DNA of 64,000 nucleotides from Candidatus Poribacteria bacterium. Lineage in GTDB: Bacteria; Poribacteria; WGA-4E; WGA-3G. Below, piece by piece: positions 18,439-26,602 of this stretch. The stretch is from NCBI GenBank assembly GCA_026706025.1, contig JAPOZO010000049.1, positions 1 through 64,000 of the forward strand, given 5' to 3'. The position numbers and the translations under genes are program-made. The notes beneath the pieces are model-generated. The model was not told the DNA's origin. It searched no databases and saw only the letters and a list, made by a program, of their open reading frames with translations. Positions within the stretch are counted from its first letter, which is position 1; every line of letters starts with the position of its first letter.

Positions 18439-19137
18439 CTATTCCTCAATAACAGCATCCGCAAGTAGGTACGCGGATGCTAAAAAGACTAAACTACACC
18501 CGATGAGCAAATTCAGCCAAAACCGCTCGTTCAACCCACCGGTCACCAAAAGCGAAACGGTACATTTTGCACCGCCCATAATGATTGGAATAACAAGGGG
18601 GAGTAAAATGACGGAGAGTAGGCTTTCGCCGCCGTTTGTACTTGTGGACATGCCCGCTAATAGCACACCAACGGCACAAAACCCAAGCGTACCGATACTT
18701 AGTACGCCGAGCAGCTTCAGTAATATGCCCATCGTCACCACATCAAGCAAATCTAAGAATTGAAGCGCGATGGGGGTAATAACAATTTCCAATAGAAATA
18801 GAAAAACGACGTTGCTGATAACTTTGGAAAGGTACAGGTTACTCGCATCAACACCCGTAAGCCGAATGCCGTGCAGAGCCCCGTGAGAACGTTCCACTGC
18901 AAATGAACGATTCAAGGTAATAATTCCTGCAAAAACAAACGCTGTCCAGAGAACACTTGCGGCTAATTTGCCACGTTCTACCTTTTCAGGGAAAATCGGA
19001 CCAAACGCAAAAGCAAAAATGAGAACAACTAACACACTGAAAACGAAAATCAATACCAGCGTCTCTTTTGAACGGAATTGAAGTCCAAGGTCCTTGCGAA
19101 TCAACGCACCAATCTGACGGAGTGTTTTTTTTATCAT
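18439..19137 (-). CDS. ccmB: Haem exporter protein CcmB
   Basis: Membrane subunit of the CcmABCD complex, which releases holo-CcmE during c-type cytochrome maturation. The 232-aa protein has six hydrophobic segments. It also has the CcmB-type N-terminus (IGALIRKDLGLQFRSKETLVLIFVFSVL), the NRSFAVERSHGALHGIRL loop after the second helix, and the LGFCAVGVLLAGMS helix. The CcmA ATPase gene lies immediately upstream on the same strand. CcmC, normally adjacent, was not found anywhere in the window. The family can be confused with other ABC-2 type permeases, but the FAVERSHGAL loop fits CcmB. Confidence 0.85.
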   Translation of the reverse strand: MIKKTLRQIGALIRKDLGLQFRSKETLVLIFVFSVLVVLIFAFAFGPIFPEKVERGKLAASVLWTAFVFAGIITLNRSFAVERSHGALHGIRLTGVDASNLYLSKVISNVVFLFLLEIVITPIALQFLDLLDVVTMGILLKLLGVLSIGTLGFCAVGVLLAGMSTSTNGGESLLSVILLPLVIPIIMGGAKCTVSLLVTGGLNERFWLNLLIGCSLVFLASAYLLADAVIEE

Positions 19138-19224
19138 GGCGGTTTTCGCTCCGTTTCGTCCTGCTTCGCAGTGAGAACCGAAACGGGTTTTCGAGGAATT
19201 TGTGCCGGTTATTTCCTCAATAGT

Positions 19225-19938
19225 TCAGACAGAAAGACTTGATTGCATTTTCTCTTCGTACATAAGCAATAACGCCTCTGCCGTAATTTCGTCTTTCTGT
19301 GCGATCTCTTCCAGTTCCCCGTTTATCATAAAGAAAAATCGTGTACCTACGAGATACCCCAACTCTGTATTATGTGTCGTGATCACGATACCTTTGCCGT
19401 TTTGCTTTTCCTGAGCAATACGCTCTAAAACAAACTGCTTGGCAGAAGCATCTAATCCAGAGAAAGGCTCGTCGAGTAATAGCACTGAAGGATGATGCAG
19501 GAGAGCTCTGGCAATCATAAAACGCTGCGTCATACCGCGTGAGAAGATATGCAGGGGTTCGTGGGCAAAGCGTTGCAAACCGACTTCGGTAAGCAGCGTC
19601 ATACAGCGGTGTTCTAACTGCTTAACGCCGTACATATTTCCAAAAAACTTGAGGTTCTCATAGGGACTGAATGTCGGGTAAGCGAGCATCTCATGGATAA
19701 CAACACCCAGCATGCTCCGCACATCTGAGTATCCCGCAATTGCGTCCGTGCCTTCAATCTCAAGTTTCCCAGAGGTTGGTTTCAGGAGGGTTGCGAGAAT
19801 TTTGATGAACGTCGTTTTACCGGCACCGTTGGGTCCGAAAATCGTAACCACCTCTCCGGGGTTAACCGAAAGCGTGGCGTTTTTGACAATCGAGCGATGT
19901 CCGAAGTCCTTGGTGAGTTGGGAAGCACGAAGACGCAT
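19225..19938 (-). CDS. ccmA: Haem-exporter ABC ATPase CcmA
   Basis: ABC ATP-binding subunit, about 237 aa. It has Walker A (FGPNGAGKT), the Q-loop region, a signature region at FSRGMTQRFMIARALLHHP (FSRGM in place of LSGGQ, typical of CcmA-like and ABC-2 ATPases), Walker B (VLLLDEPFSGLD) and the H-loop (ITTHN). With CcmB it would drive holo-CcmE release. The start at MRLRASQLTK (19938) is preferred over 20016: the upstream 26 residues do not fit the family, and AGGGGCG precedes this ATG. The ccmB stop-to-start gap is 87 bp. Pairing with CcmB supports the call over a generic ABC-2 exporter. Confidence 0.85.
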   Translation of the reverse strand: MRLRASQLTKDFGHRSIVKNATLSVNPGEVVTIFGPNGAGKTTFIKILATLLKPTSGKLEIEGTDAIAGYSDVRSMLGVVIHEMLAYPTFSPYENLKFFGNMYGVKQLEHRCMTLLTEVGLQRFAHEPLHIFSRGMTQRFMIARALLHHPSVLLLDEPFSGLDASAKQFVLERIAQEKQNGKGIVITTHNTELGYLVGTRFFFMINGELEEIAQKDEITAEALLLMYEEKMQSSLSV

Positions 19939-19980
19939 GGTGTGTGAACGCCCCTGTAGTAGGCAATAAAAAAAGGCAGT

Positions 19981-20000
19981 GGGCGGGAGACAACCCGCCC
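19981..20000. repeat. GGGCGGG/CCCGCCC intergenic hairpin
   Basis: A perfect 7-bp GC stem with loop AGACAA lies between korB and ccmA. No T run follows, so it is more likely a REP-like element than a strong terminator, though it may stabilise the korB transcript end. Confidence 0.5.
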
Positions 20001-20064
20001 CGACAGCCAATATCATAAATCAAACGGATAGACAAGCACAATGACCCATCGCCTCCGTTCATCT

Positions 20065-20979
20065 TTACATCATTCTCTGGACAATCGCGTCACCCTGTTC
20101 TTGGGTAATACTCAGCGGTTGATGCGCTATAGGTCCGTTTTTTAAAACGGGTTCCATTTCATCCAATGATTGGCGGCTTGTATCATGGTAGAACAACCCA
20201 AGCTGCGTTTCATGACCCGTCTTGACCGCTTGTTCAATTGCAGCGGCCCTGTCACTTGTGTCATGATCTTCAAGGTATTGGACCCGCTCTTTCCAATGAT
20301 CGAAAATTACCTGCGCCCCTCCCTTCCAGGTCACACAAGGACTGATAACATCAATGAATGCAAACCCTTTGTGCTGCATCCCGTTATACATCAATTCCGC
20401 GAGTTGTTTTGCGTCAGAACTAAAGGCTCTTGCGACATAAGTCGCACCCGCGACAATTGCCATCGCAACCGGATTCAGAGGTGTCTCTAAATTACCGAAC
20501 GGCGTGCTTTTCGTCTGTTCTCCTACCATAGTCGTCGGTGAGGCTTGTCCGACTGTCAACCCGTACGTCTCGTTATTCATGACGATGTAGAGGAGATCAA
20601 TATTTTTTCGCATCGTATGAATGAAGTGATTTCCGCCGATGCCGTAACCATCACCGTCACCACCCGTGACGACAACATTCAACTCGTGATTGGCAAATTT
20701 AGCACCCGTTGCGACTGCTAAAGCCCGACCGTGTAGCGTATGCATCCCATACGTTTTGACATAACCAGGAAGGTTAGAGGAACACCCAATCCCACTGACT
20801 GTCAAGTGATCATGATTGCCACGCCCGAGTTTCGCATAAGCATTTTGTAACGCATTCAGTACACCGAAATCACCACAAGCGGGACACCAATCTGGGTTAA
20901 CATCACCTTTAAAATCTCGCGCCGTCGGCGCGCCTTGAACAGGTCTTTCTCTTCTCGATCTTCTCGCGCTTCTTGCCAT
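20065..20979 (-). CDS. korB: 2-oxoacid:ferredoxin oxidoreductase beta subunit
   Basis: Thiamine-diphosphate-binding subunit of a 2-oxoacid (probably 2-oxoglutarate or pyruvate) ferredoxin oxidoreductase. It has the N-terminal NPDWCPACGDFGVLNALQNA block, GIGCSSNLPGY, the GDGDGYGIGGNH TPP/Mg signature, the NNETYGLTVGQASPTT loop, and a C-terminal DVISPCVTWKG. The enzyme couples oxidative decarboxylation to ferredoxin reduction, reversibly. The start at 20979 is chosen because AAAGGAGG abuts the earlier in-frame ATG (20988) with no spacing but lies 9 nt before this one. It follows korA after 18 bp, forming an operon. Confidence 0.92.
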   Translation of the reverse strand: MARSARRSRRERPVQGAPTARDFKGDVNPDWCPACGDFGVLNALQNAYAKLGRGNHDHLTVSGIGCSSNLPGYVKTYGMHTLHGRALAVATGAKFANHELNVVVTGGDGDGYGIGGNHFIHTMRKNIDLLYIVMNNETYGLTVGQASPTTMVGEQTKSTPFGNLETPLNPVAMAIVAGATYVARAFSSDAKQLAELMYNGMQHKGFAFIDVISPCVTWKGGAQVIFDHWKERVQYLEDHDTSDRAAAIEQAVKTGHETQLGLFYHDTSRQSLDEMEPVLKNGPIAHQPLSITQEQGDAIVQRMM

Positions 20980-20997
20980 CTGATTCATCCTCCTTTG

Positions 20998-22782
20998 TTA
21001 CACAACGATCTCTTGATACGGGACATAAAGATCCGTTTTACTGTTCAGAAGTTCACGGGCTCCATCAGCAACGTGGTGCGGCATAAACGGTTCACCGTCG
21101 TATTTGCGGATGTGACTGTCTGCCTTAAAGCCAGTCTCACCCCGTAAGAAACGGGCGAATTGCCCGGTGTAGTTGCACTCAACGATAATCGAATACGCAG
21201 ATTTCGCAAGCACTTCGTTGACGGCATCTTCATCCATCGGATAGAGCCACTTAAAGTGGATATGGTTGGTAGCAATGCCTGCTTCGGCCAACTGTTGTGC
21301 CGCTTCACTAATCACACCATGCGTGGATCCCCACCCAATCAGGGTGACTTCGGCATCTTCGGGGCCCTCAAGCGTCGGAGGCGGGAGAAGTTCAACGATG
21401 CCTTCCATCTTCCGTTGCCGTTTCTCCATAATGTCACGACGTTTGTGAGGATTCGTGAATTCATCGCTAATCAGACCCCCATCTTCATCATGATCGTCGG
21501 TAGCCACAACGTGCATGTGCCCAGGCGTGCCGGGGATAGCACGGGGCGAAATCCCGCTGTCTGTGATTTGGTAACGCAGATATTCACCATCTGGCTGCCC
21601 TTGGTCGGTGATTAATTCCCCGCGGTCAATTTCCGGCTGCCAGTTGATAGAATCCGGCACGAATGTCGCGTGACCTTCCGCCAGCGACAAATCCGTGAGT
21701 ACCATGCCGGGGCACTGAAACTTGTCAACGAGGTTAAAGAGTTCAGGTATCGTATTAAACCCGTCCATAATACTGGTAGGTGAAACAACAATTTTCGGAA
21801 AATCACCTTGGCTCGCGCCGAGAACTTGCCATAAATCGCCCTGCTCGGTTTTGGTCGGTAAACCTGTGGAGGGACCGCCGCGTTGAACATTAACAACAAC
21901 AATCGGAATTTCCATCATGCCCGCACTGCCAATCGCTTCCGACATGAGTGCGAAACCGCCACCCGACGTCGCACACATTGCGCGTGCCCCGGTGTGTGCA
22001 GCACCGATGACCATGTTGATAACGCTGATTTCATCTTCACATTGACGGACGATAATACCGAGATCGCGAGCATTCGGGGCCATCCAGTGGAGAATACCTG
22101 TTGACGGACTCATCGGATAGGCAGCGTAAAATTTGACACCTGCGGCTGCACCGCCCATTGCCATCAACATATTACCACTACCGAACGCCAATGGCGGATC
22201 CTGTTTCTCAAATTGGACATCAAACGGTGTAAAGTGTTCAGCGGCGTAATTGTAACTCGCCCGCGCAGCAGCAACGTTCGCATCCACTACGGCTTGCCCC
22301 TTGCGTTTGAGGAACGCGCGGATAATGATATCCTCAAGCAGGCTTAAATCCACACCGACTAACTGCAAAGCGACACTGGATGCACAAACATTCAGCATTA
22401 ACCTTTTTCTATCAGGATCGTTCGTCAATTCTTTATAGGAAATAGGGCACAACTGGATGTCATCACGTTCCGGTTCTTGTTTGACATCATCGCTGTTATA
22501 GATAAGTGCACCACCGGGTGAAACGTGCGGCAAATGCTTCTCTAAACTGTCCCGGTCTAAGGCAACAATCAAGTCAATTTTGTCGCCATGGTTGGCGATT
22601 GGTTCAGAACTGACTCGGATAGTCAGGAAGGAGTGACCGCCACGGATGAGGGATTGATAGGCGGTGTAAGTAAAAACGTTCAGCCCATACCGGGCAAAGA
22701 TTTGGCTGATGCTTTTACCAGCAGTTTCGATACCTTGCCCGGGTGCCCCTCCTACGGCGATTGCAAAATCGTACTTTGCCAT
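20998..22782 (-). CDS. korA: 2-oxoacid:ferredoxin oxidoreductase, fused gamma-alpha subunit
   Basis: This 594-aa protein fuses the gamma domain (residues about 1-190, with IAVGGAPGQGIETAGKSISQIFARYG) to the alpha pyrimidine-binding domain. The alpha part has GSGNMLMAMGGAAAGVKFYAAYPMSPSTG, the CATSGGGFALMSEA and VVNVQRGGPSTGLPTKTEQGD blocks, and a C-terminal VTLIGWGSTHG transketolase-C domain. This is the usual KorA layout. With KorB it forms the complete two-gene enzyme. The substrate (2-oxoglutarate versus other 2-oxoacids) cannot be settled by eye. The ribosome binding site GAAGGGAG precedes the ATG, and a promoter lies about 200 bp upstream. Confidence 0.92.
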   Translation of the reverse strand: MAKYDFAIAVGGAPGQGIETAGKSISQIFARYGLNVFTYTAYQSLIRGGHSFLTIRVSSEPIANHGDKIDLIVALDRDSLEKHLPHVSPGGALIYNSDDVKQEPERDDIQLCPISYKELTNDPDRKRLMLNVCASSVALQLVGVDLSLLEDIIIRAFLKRKGQAVVDANVAAARASYNYAAEHFTPFDVQFEKQDPPLAFGSGNMLMAMGGAAAGVKFYAAYPMSPSTGILHWMAPNARDLGIIVRQCEDEISVINMVIGAAHTGARAMCATSGGGFALMSEAIGSAGMMEIPIVVVNVQRGGPSTGLPTKTEQGDLWQVLGASQGDFPKIVVSPTSIMDGFNTIPELFNLVDKFQCPGMVLTDLSLAEGHATFVPDSINWQPEIDRGELITDQGQPDGEYLRYQITDSGISPRAIPGTPGHMHVVATDDHDEDGGLISDEFTNPHKRRDIMEKRQRKMEGIVELLPPPTLEGPEDAEVTLIGWGSTHGVISEAAQQLAEAGIATNHIHFKWLYPMDEDAVNEVLAKSAYSIIVECNYTGQFARFLRGETGFKADSHIRKYDGEPFMPHHVADGARELLNSKTDLYVPYQEIVV

Positions 22783-22831
22783 CTTGGCTCCCTTCTAATA
22801 ATTTTTCGTATTCCATTCTGATGTAGCACAA

Positions 22832-22861
22832 TTTACTGAAGATACACCGCAGTTCAGTAAA
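22832..22861 (-). promoter_or_regulatory. 9-bp inverted repeat in the korA leader
   Basis: TTTACTGAA (22832-22840) and TTCAGTAAA (22853-22861) are exact complements around 12 nt containing ACACCGCAG. It lies in the transcribed leader between the korA promoter and start, so it could be an operator or an RNA hairpin. The loop resembles part of the core of the cloverleaf repeat family (TGCGGTGTA in reverse). Confidence 0.4.
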
Positions 22862-22979
22862 CCCAACAACACCAGAGTGGTGGACAAATAAGCAAATTGA
22901 TTCGTTTATTAGTTACATTGCGATATTTGCACCTTATTTTTAATCTTCATACAACACATATAACATTCTACTTTTTTTA

Positions 22980-23008
22980 ATTATACCATATCTGAGCGAT
23001 TTTTTCAA
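22980..23008 (-). promoter_or_regulatory. Sigma70-type promoter of korAB
   Basis: On the minus strand TTGAAA (complement of 23003-23008), a 17-bp spacer ending TGG, and TATAAT (complement of 22980-22985) form an extended -10 promoter pointing at korA. The rest of the 22783-23078 gap is AT-rich with no ORF seen. Confidence 0.6.
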
Positions 23009-23078
23009 GTTTTTTAACTCTCAACGGAATGCATTATACAGCAAATTTTACAAACCTGCACCTCCTATCAGAGTGTGT

Positions 23079-23186
23079 CTATTTAGGTTGTCGAAAGCGG
23101 TCCTTTAGAAAATTCTCCAACCATTGACGAACATCAGGGTACAGGTCTATAGCGCGCTTTGGAAAAACTCTTTTGTTGTTCTCCAT
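23079..23186 (-). CDS. Candidate 35-aa small protein coupled to the HEAT-repeat gene
   Basis: A 35-codon ORF begins at an ATG that overlaps the stop of the upstream HEAT gene (TAATG), a classic coupling arrangement. The sequence includes KRAIDLYPDVRQWLENFL, a sensible amphipathic helix, and ends FRQPK before TAG. The LYPDVRQWLENFL segment looks like the beginning of a longer domain, so this could be the truncated stub of a lost gene rather than a true small protein. It is the last ORF of the ccm-to-HEAT run. Confidence 0.45.
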   Translation of the reverse strand: MENNKRVFPKRAIDLYPDVRQWLENFLKDRFRQPK

Positions 23187-23800
23187 TACGCTTGGCTGAA
23201 CGCTTCAAGTGCCTGTTTCGCTTCCGGGGTTCCAATTTTTTCTAAGGCAAAAGCCGCATGGTTTTGGACTTCTTCGGATTCATCAGCAAGTGCCTTGATA
23301 AGCGCAGGCACCGCAGCCGCTGCCGCACCCTCCAGCTTAGCAAACGTGTATGCAGCATAAGACCGAATATCATCCGACGGATCGTTCAAAGCCTGAATAA
23401 GTGCAGGCATCGCACCAATTGCCGAAACCCCCATCAGATTGAGCGCACGAGCTGCATATTCGCGGAACTCTTCATTGAGTTTATCAGATAACGCTTCAAC
23501 CAAAACCGGTACCGCTGGTTCACCTATACGACTCAGCGTATCACCGAGAGCGAGCGCGTGGTACCGCTCAGCGACCGCCATCTCCTCAATAAGCGCAGGT
23601 ATTGCCGGTTCACCAATCGCAGCCAAGACATCAGTGGCTTGTTCAACCACATCGCCAAGATTATCAGCGAGTGCCTCAACGAGCTGCGGAATCGCAGGTT
23701 CACCTATAGCAACTAACTCTTCCTTTGCAGCCTCACGGATATCGTCATCCAACTCTGACAAATCATAGATTAAATCGGCTACAATGTGTTCCGTCTCCAT
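23186..23800 (-). CDS. HEAT-repeat protein
   Basis: This 204-aa soluble protein is built of about five to six HEAT/PBS-lyase-type repeats. They show as EEELVAIGEPAIPQLVEAL-like units: AIGEPAIPQLVEALAD, AIGEPAIPALIEEMA, RIGEPAVPVLVEALSD, SAIGAMPALIQALND and AAAAVPALIKALADES. It has no signal peptide. HEAT solenoids bind proteins and the partner is unknown. Its ATG directly follows the stop of the upstream 131-aa gene. The first 40 residues are clearly paralogous to that gene (HIxADLIxxLxxLDxxxRxxAKxELxAIGxPAIPQLxxxL), so the two arose by tandem duplication. Confidence 0.82.
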   Translation of the reverse strand: METEHIVADLIYDLSELDDDIREAAKEELVAIGEPAIPQLVEALADNLGDVVEQATDVLAAIGEPAIPALIEEMAVAERYHALALGDTLSRIGEPAVPVLVEALSDKLNEEFREYAARALNLMGVSAIGAMPALIQALNDPSDDIRSYAAYTFAKLEGAAAAAVPALIKALADESEEVQNHAAFALEKIGTPEAKQALEAFSQA

Positions 23801-24196
23801 TTACTCGCCTTTCTTAACATACGCCAACATCGTGATAAGACGGTCCGTCTGTTCGGGTCGTAAGTACTTGTAAAACCATTCCGAGAACTCGCGTTCGGCT
23901 CTGGTGAGTTCCGCCGTCAGTGCCGGGACAGTGGACTCTCCGATTTCTGCCAAAATCTCCGAAGCGTTATTCGCCATCTGTTCCATGTAAACCGGAATAG
24001 CAGACTCTTCGATATGGGTGTAGAACTCAGCACCATACCCGGATATATGCCAGCACTCTTGGGTAAGAACATCGATGAGCTGCGGAATAGCCGGTTTACC
24101 TATGGCAATCAATTCTGCCTTCGCGGTGTCCCGAACGTTTTCGTCTAAATGACCCAACATGACTATCAAATCAGCGATGTGGTGTTTGCTATGCAT
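23801..24196 (-). CDS. Short HEAT-like protein with a CcmI-like tail
   Basis: This 131-aa protein has two recognisable HEAT-like repeats at the N-terminus (HIADLIVMLGHLDENV, AIGKPAIPQLIDVL) and weaker ones after it. Its last 35 residues (SEWFYKYLRPEQTDRLITML) match the C-terminus of the upstream protein (SERVYKRLRREQTERLTTLL). This indicates a fusion or a shared tail module. The ATG overlaps the upstream stop by 8 nt and the stop abuts the next ATG, so all three are translationally coupled. Function unknown. The position, following cytochrome c maturation genes, suggests but does not prove a related role. Confidence 0.75.
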   Translation of the reverse strand: MHSKHHIADLIVMLGHLDENVRDTAKAELIAIGKPAIPQLIDVLTQECWHISGYGAEFYTHIEESAIPVYMEQMANNASEILAEIGESTVPALTAELTRAEREFSEWFYKYLRPEQTDRLITMLAYVKKGE

Positions 24197-25502
24197 TGTT
24201 TCCCCTTTTTTGTTGTTCTAAGAGTGTGGTGAGGCGTTCTGTTTGCTCTCGGCGCAAGCGTTTATAGACACGCTCCGAGATCTCTTGCCTCTCGTACTTA
24301 TCATCAAGATGCGTTATAAATTCAAGCCTTGCGACGCGCACATGTTCGCGATCGTCAGGGCTTAGTTTAAGAAGCCAACCTGCATCCGGAGGTGCTGACG
24401 CATCATCCGTATCAGGTTCTGTCGTATTGTTGGCTGCACGGAGTTTGAAAAGTGCTGCCACGAAAAATCCACCGGTTAACGCCGCAGCAACAGCGATAAG
24501 AATTAACTGTCCCAAATTGGATGTCTGCTCCGGTAAAGCACCACGAGCAACACCCATATTTATATTAAGTGCTAAGTCAATCTTTTTACCCGCTGCGAAC
24601 GTCTGATCCGCATTGCTCTCATATATTAGATATACGCTACCATGGATTTGTTCGCGTCTCGGTGTCCCGAAAAACTTGGCACGCGGCACCAAACCAATAC
24701 CTTCTGGAATAAAGACGTAAAACCGCATCGTGTTAAAATTCAAGCGACGGGATAGGTCCAATCCGGTTTTTCCAACGTGAGAAATATAGTTGTAGCCTAA
24801 GTGCGATTCTCCAGGCGGTAATGGGGTTTTGAGAATAACCTGATTGGTGGCAGCGTCTATCGTGAGTTCTACTGGCGGATGTGGTTCAAACCCTTCAGTG
24901 TCTTGCGGGAGTGTTAAATGTATCCCAACTTTTTGCGTACCATGTGTTGTTCTAAAAGGTAAATCACTTAGGTTTTCAATCCCTATTGCCTCAGCGACTG
25001 TGACAGCACCGTCCGGAGCGTGGTCTGCAGGCGGAGGTCCAATGATAAAAGTATACGACTTGACAAGGATTTGCGTATTATCATCCGCAAACGCCCCAAT
25101 CCCAAAGTTAATCTTGATATTCGGAACCCAAGTTGACAGAACCAAATCCTTCTCGGTGTAGTCAGTATCATCATGAACAGTTGAAACCGTGTAGTGGATA
25201 TTCGGATCAAGCGGTAACTCCGCGAAGCGGTAGTTCCCGTTTTCATCTGTGGTTGTCTCTTTGGTCTCAACGGTATCAGCTTTATGAATCGTGAGGATTA
25301 TACGATGCGCAACAAGCGGTTTTTCGAGTTTACTGTCAATAACTGTGCCTTGGATGTCACCGAGTTCTGCCGTTTGGGCATATAGCGCAGAGAGCGAAGA
25401 GAAAAAAATTAGGACAATCGCTAACAGACGACTCGGACACCGGACGGTGATAGCGCCAAATTGCGAGTTGCCCCTCTTAATAAGTACGGTTTCCAACCGC
25501 AT
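24189..25502 (-). CDS. Exported carboxypeptidase-regulatory-like domain membrane protein
   Basis: About 437 aa. A signal segment (LLAIVLIFFSSLSALYA) is followed by a carboxypeptidase regulatory-like beta-sandwich (GDIQGTVIDSKLEKPLVAHR... DENGNYRFAELP). A beta-rich central region comes next, then a transmembrane helix near residues 365-385 (LILIAVAAALTGGFFVAAL), and a cytoplasmic tail DKYERQEISERVYKRLRREQTERL that resembles the CcmI-like gene upstream. The start at 25502 is preferred over 25634, because the earlier residues are translated from an intergenic repeat (25519-25573). It sits between ccmI-like and HEAT genes in one transcription unit. It probably senses or scaffolds in the periplasm, but this is inference. 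Confidence 0.75.
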   Translation of the reverse strand: MRLETVLIKRGNSQFGAITVRCPSRLLAIVLIFFSSLSALYAQTAELGDIQGTVIDSKLEKPLVAHRIILTIHKADTVETKETTTDENGNYRFAELPLDPNIHYTVSTVHDDTDYTEKDLVLSTWVPNIKINFGIGAFADDNTQILVKSYTFIIGPPPADHAPDGAVTVAEAIGIENLSDLPFRTTHGTQKVGIHLTLPQDTEGFEPHPPVELTIDAATNQVILKTPLPPGESHLGYNYISHVGKTGLDLSRRLNFNTMRFYVFIPEGIGLVPRAKFFGTPRREQIHGSVYLIYESNADQTFAAGKKIDLALNINMGVARGALPEQTSNLGQLILIAVAAALTGGFFVAALFKLRAANNTTEPDTDDASAPPDAGWLLKLSPDDREHVRVARLEFITHLDDKYERQEISERVYKRLRREQTERLTTLLEQQKRGNNA

Positions 25503-25518
25503 ATCAGTTGCCCCGCTT

Positions 25519-25573
25519 GGTAGGTGCGGTTTTGCGGCGTACTCGCCCAAATGCGACCTGCATTTCAACCGCA
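25519..25573. repeat. Cloverleaf-type intergenic repeat (reference copy)
   Basis: Outer stem TGCGGTT (25525-25531) with AACCGCA (25567-25573) encloses two small hairpins, GGCG-TACT-CGCC and AAATGC-GACCT-GCATTT. Related copies are at 55427-55474 (outer stem GGGCGAT/ATCGCCC, same core), 3350-3444 (interrupted) and, degenerate and reversed, about 40783-40820. Confidence 0.7.
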
Positions 25574-25596
25574 TATAAGATGCGTTTTTGTACATG

Positions 25597-25947
25597 TTAT
25601 GTTCCGGGTTGTTGTTGCTGTTTAAATCGTTCAATCTCTGCTTCTACATCCGACAAAGATTCATTTTCGAGTTGTGTGATGACGCGTGCAGTCTCTTGTA
25701 AAAGCTCCTCGCGTAGCTCCTGATAATCGGCTTCTGAGAGTTTCCCTGTTTCATAATCTTCATCGAGATCCGCCAACGCTGCGTAGCTGCTTTCACGTTC
25801 CTGAAAAAGCACCCGCCGCCGTTCTTCAATAGCCTCTTCGGACGTTACAGCATGTTGTCCACCCGTTTTTGAGAAAATTGGAAACCCCAAATAAACGAGA
25901 AGCAGGATTCCAAAGATTACCATCCATAAAAGCAGAAGAAAAGACAT
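25597..25947 (-). CDS. CcmI-like membrane protein (N-terminal domain only)
   Basis: This 116-aa protein has one N-terminal transmembrane helix (FLLLLWMVIFGILLLVYLG) and a cytoplasmic or periplasmic helical hairpin with the motif YETGKLSEADYQELREELL. That motif is typical of the N-terminal part of CcmI, the apocytochrome-binding assembly factor. The C-terminal TPR domain of full CcmI is missing. The start at 25947 follows AGAGG with 6-nt spacing. It lies directly after ccmH in the ccm operon, which supports the role. The related motif is repeated in the next two downstream genes. Confidence 0.7.
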   Translation of the reverse strand: MSFLLLLWMVIFGILLLVYLGFPIFSKTGGQHAVTSEEAIEERRRVLFQERESSYAALADLDEDYETGKLSEADYQELREELLQETARVITQLENESLSDVEAEIERFKQQQQPGT

Positions 25948-26005
25948 AAAAGACCTCTCTGAAAACCACGCGTGAATGCTATTGTACACGAAAAAATTGC
26001 TGAGT

Positions 26006-26587
26006 TTAACTTTCCCGCCTATACCTTTCCAGTTCAGCTTCAACCTGCTGTACGGTTTCATCAGAAACTTGTGACGCTGACGCCTCACGCGCGCCTGCCG
26101 CCGCTGTTTTCTGCCTTGATCCGGTTGATCTCCGCAGCACAACAAAGACAACCCCTCCAATAAGGATAAGTATGATAACCGGCATAGCATAGGCAAGGAG
26201 GTTAATACCTTCTACGGGCATGACCGCATAATATTGCGGTCCGTAAGTGTCAAGATAATCCGTGCGAATCTGCTCAACGGTCTCGCCAGCAAGTAGCCGA
26301 TCGCGAAAATTGTTCTCAATATTCATTGCCGTGCCGCACGTACACACTTCAATTGTCTCCCTTACACACCCGCAGTAACAATAGACTGTAGTGAGCAGTT
26401 CCTCTAAATCGGACGCAACTGTGGCATCCTCCACGCCCTTCGGTTCTGCGACCTGAGACTCCCCAGTCTGTGCGTACCCAGTGACAATAAAACTACAAAC
26501 GATGAGAAGCACAACAATCGAAATAAAATTAAGAATTAAAAATTCATTAGACGTTATAATGCGCTCAAATCTTCCAGTTTTCACCAT
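26006..26587 (-). CDS. ccmH: CcmH-type cytochrome c maturation protein, atypical cysteine motif
   Basis: CcmH normally reduces apocytochrome cysteines in the periplasm through a LRCxxCQ motif. This 193-aa protein has a signal/anchor helix (about 16-38), then a periplasmic helical domain whose cysteine block reads YCYCGCVRETIEVCTC in place of LRCxxCQ. The typical downstream pattern NNFRDRLLAGETVEQIRTDYLDTYGPQYY follows, then a second transmembrane helix (IILILIGGVVFVVL) and a charged tail. Position between ccmF and ccmI-like genes supports the assignment. The clustered cysteines suggest different thiol chemistry or a bound metal. Confidence 0.82.
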   Translation of the reverse strand: MVKTGRFERIITSNEFLILNFISIVVLLIVCSFIVTGYAQTGESQVAEPKGVEDATVASDLEELLTTVYCYCGCVRETIEVCTCGTAMNIENNFRDRLLAGETVEQIRTDYLDTYGPQYYAVMPVEGINLLAYAMPVIILILIGGVVFVVLRRSTGSRQKTAAAGAREASASQVSDETVQQVEAELERYRRES

Positions 26588-26602
26588 CTTATGCCTCGTT
26601 TA

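Noticed and set aside
25503-25634. Longer N-terminus of the regulatory-domain protein
   Set aside because: The added residues are translated from the cloverleaf repeat at 25519-25573.
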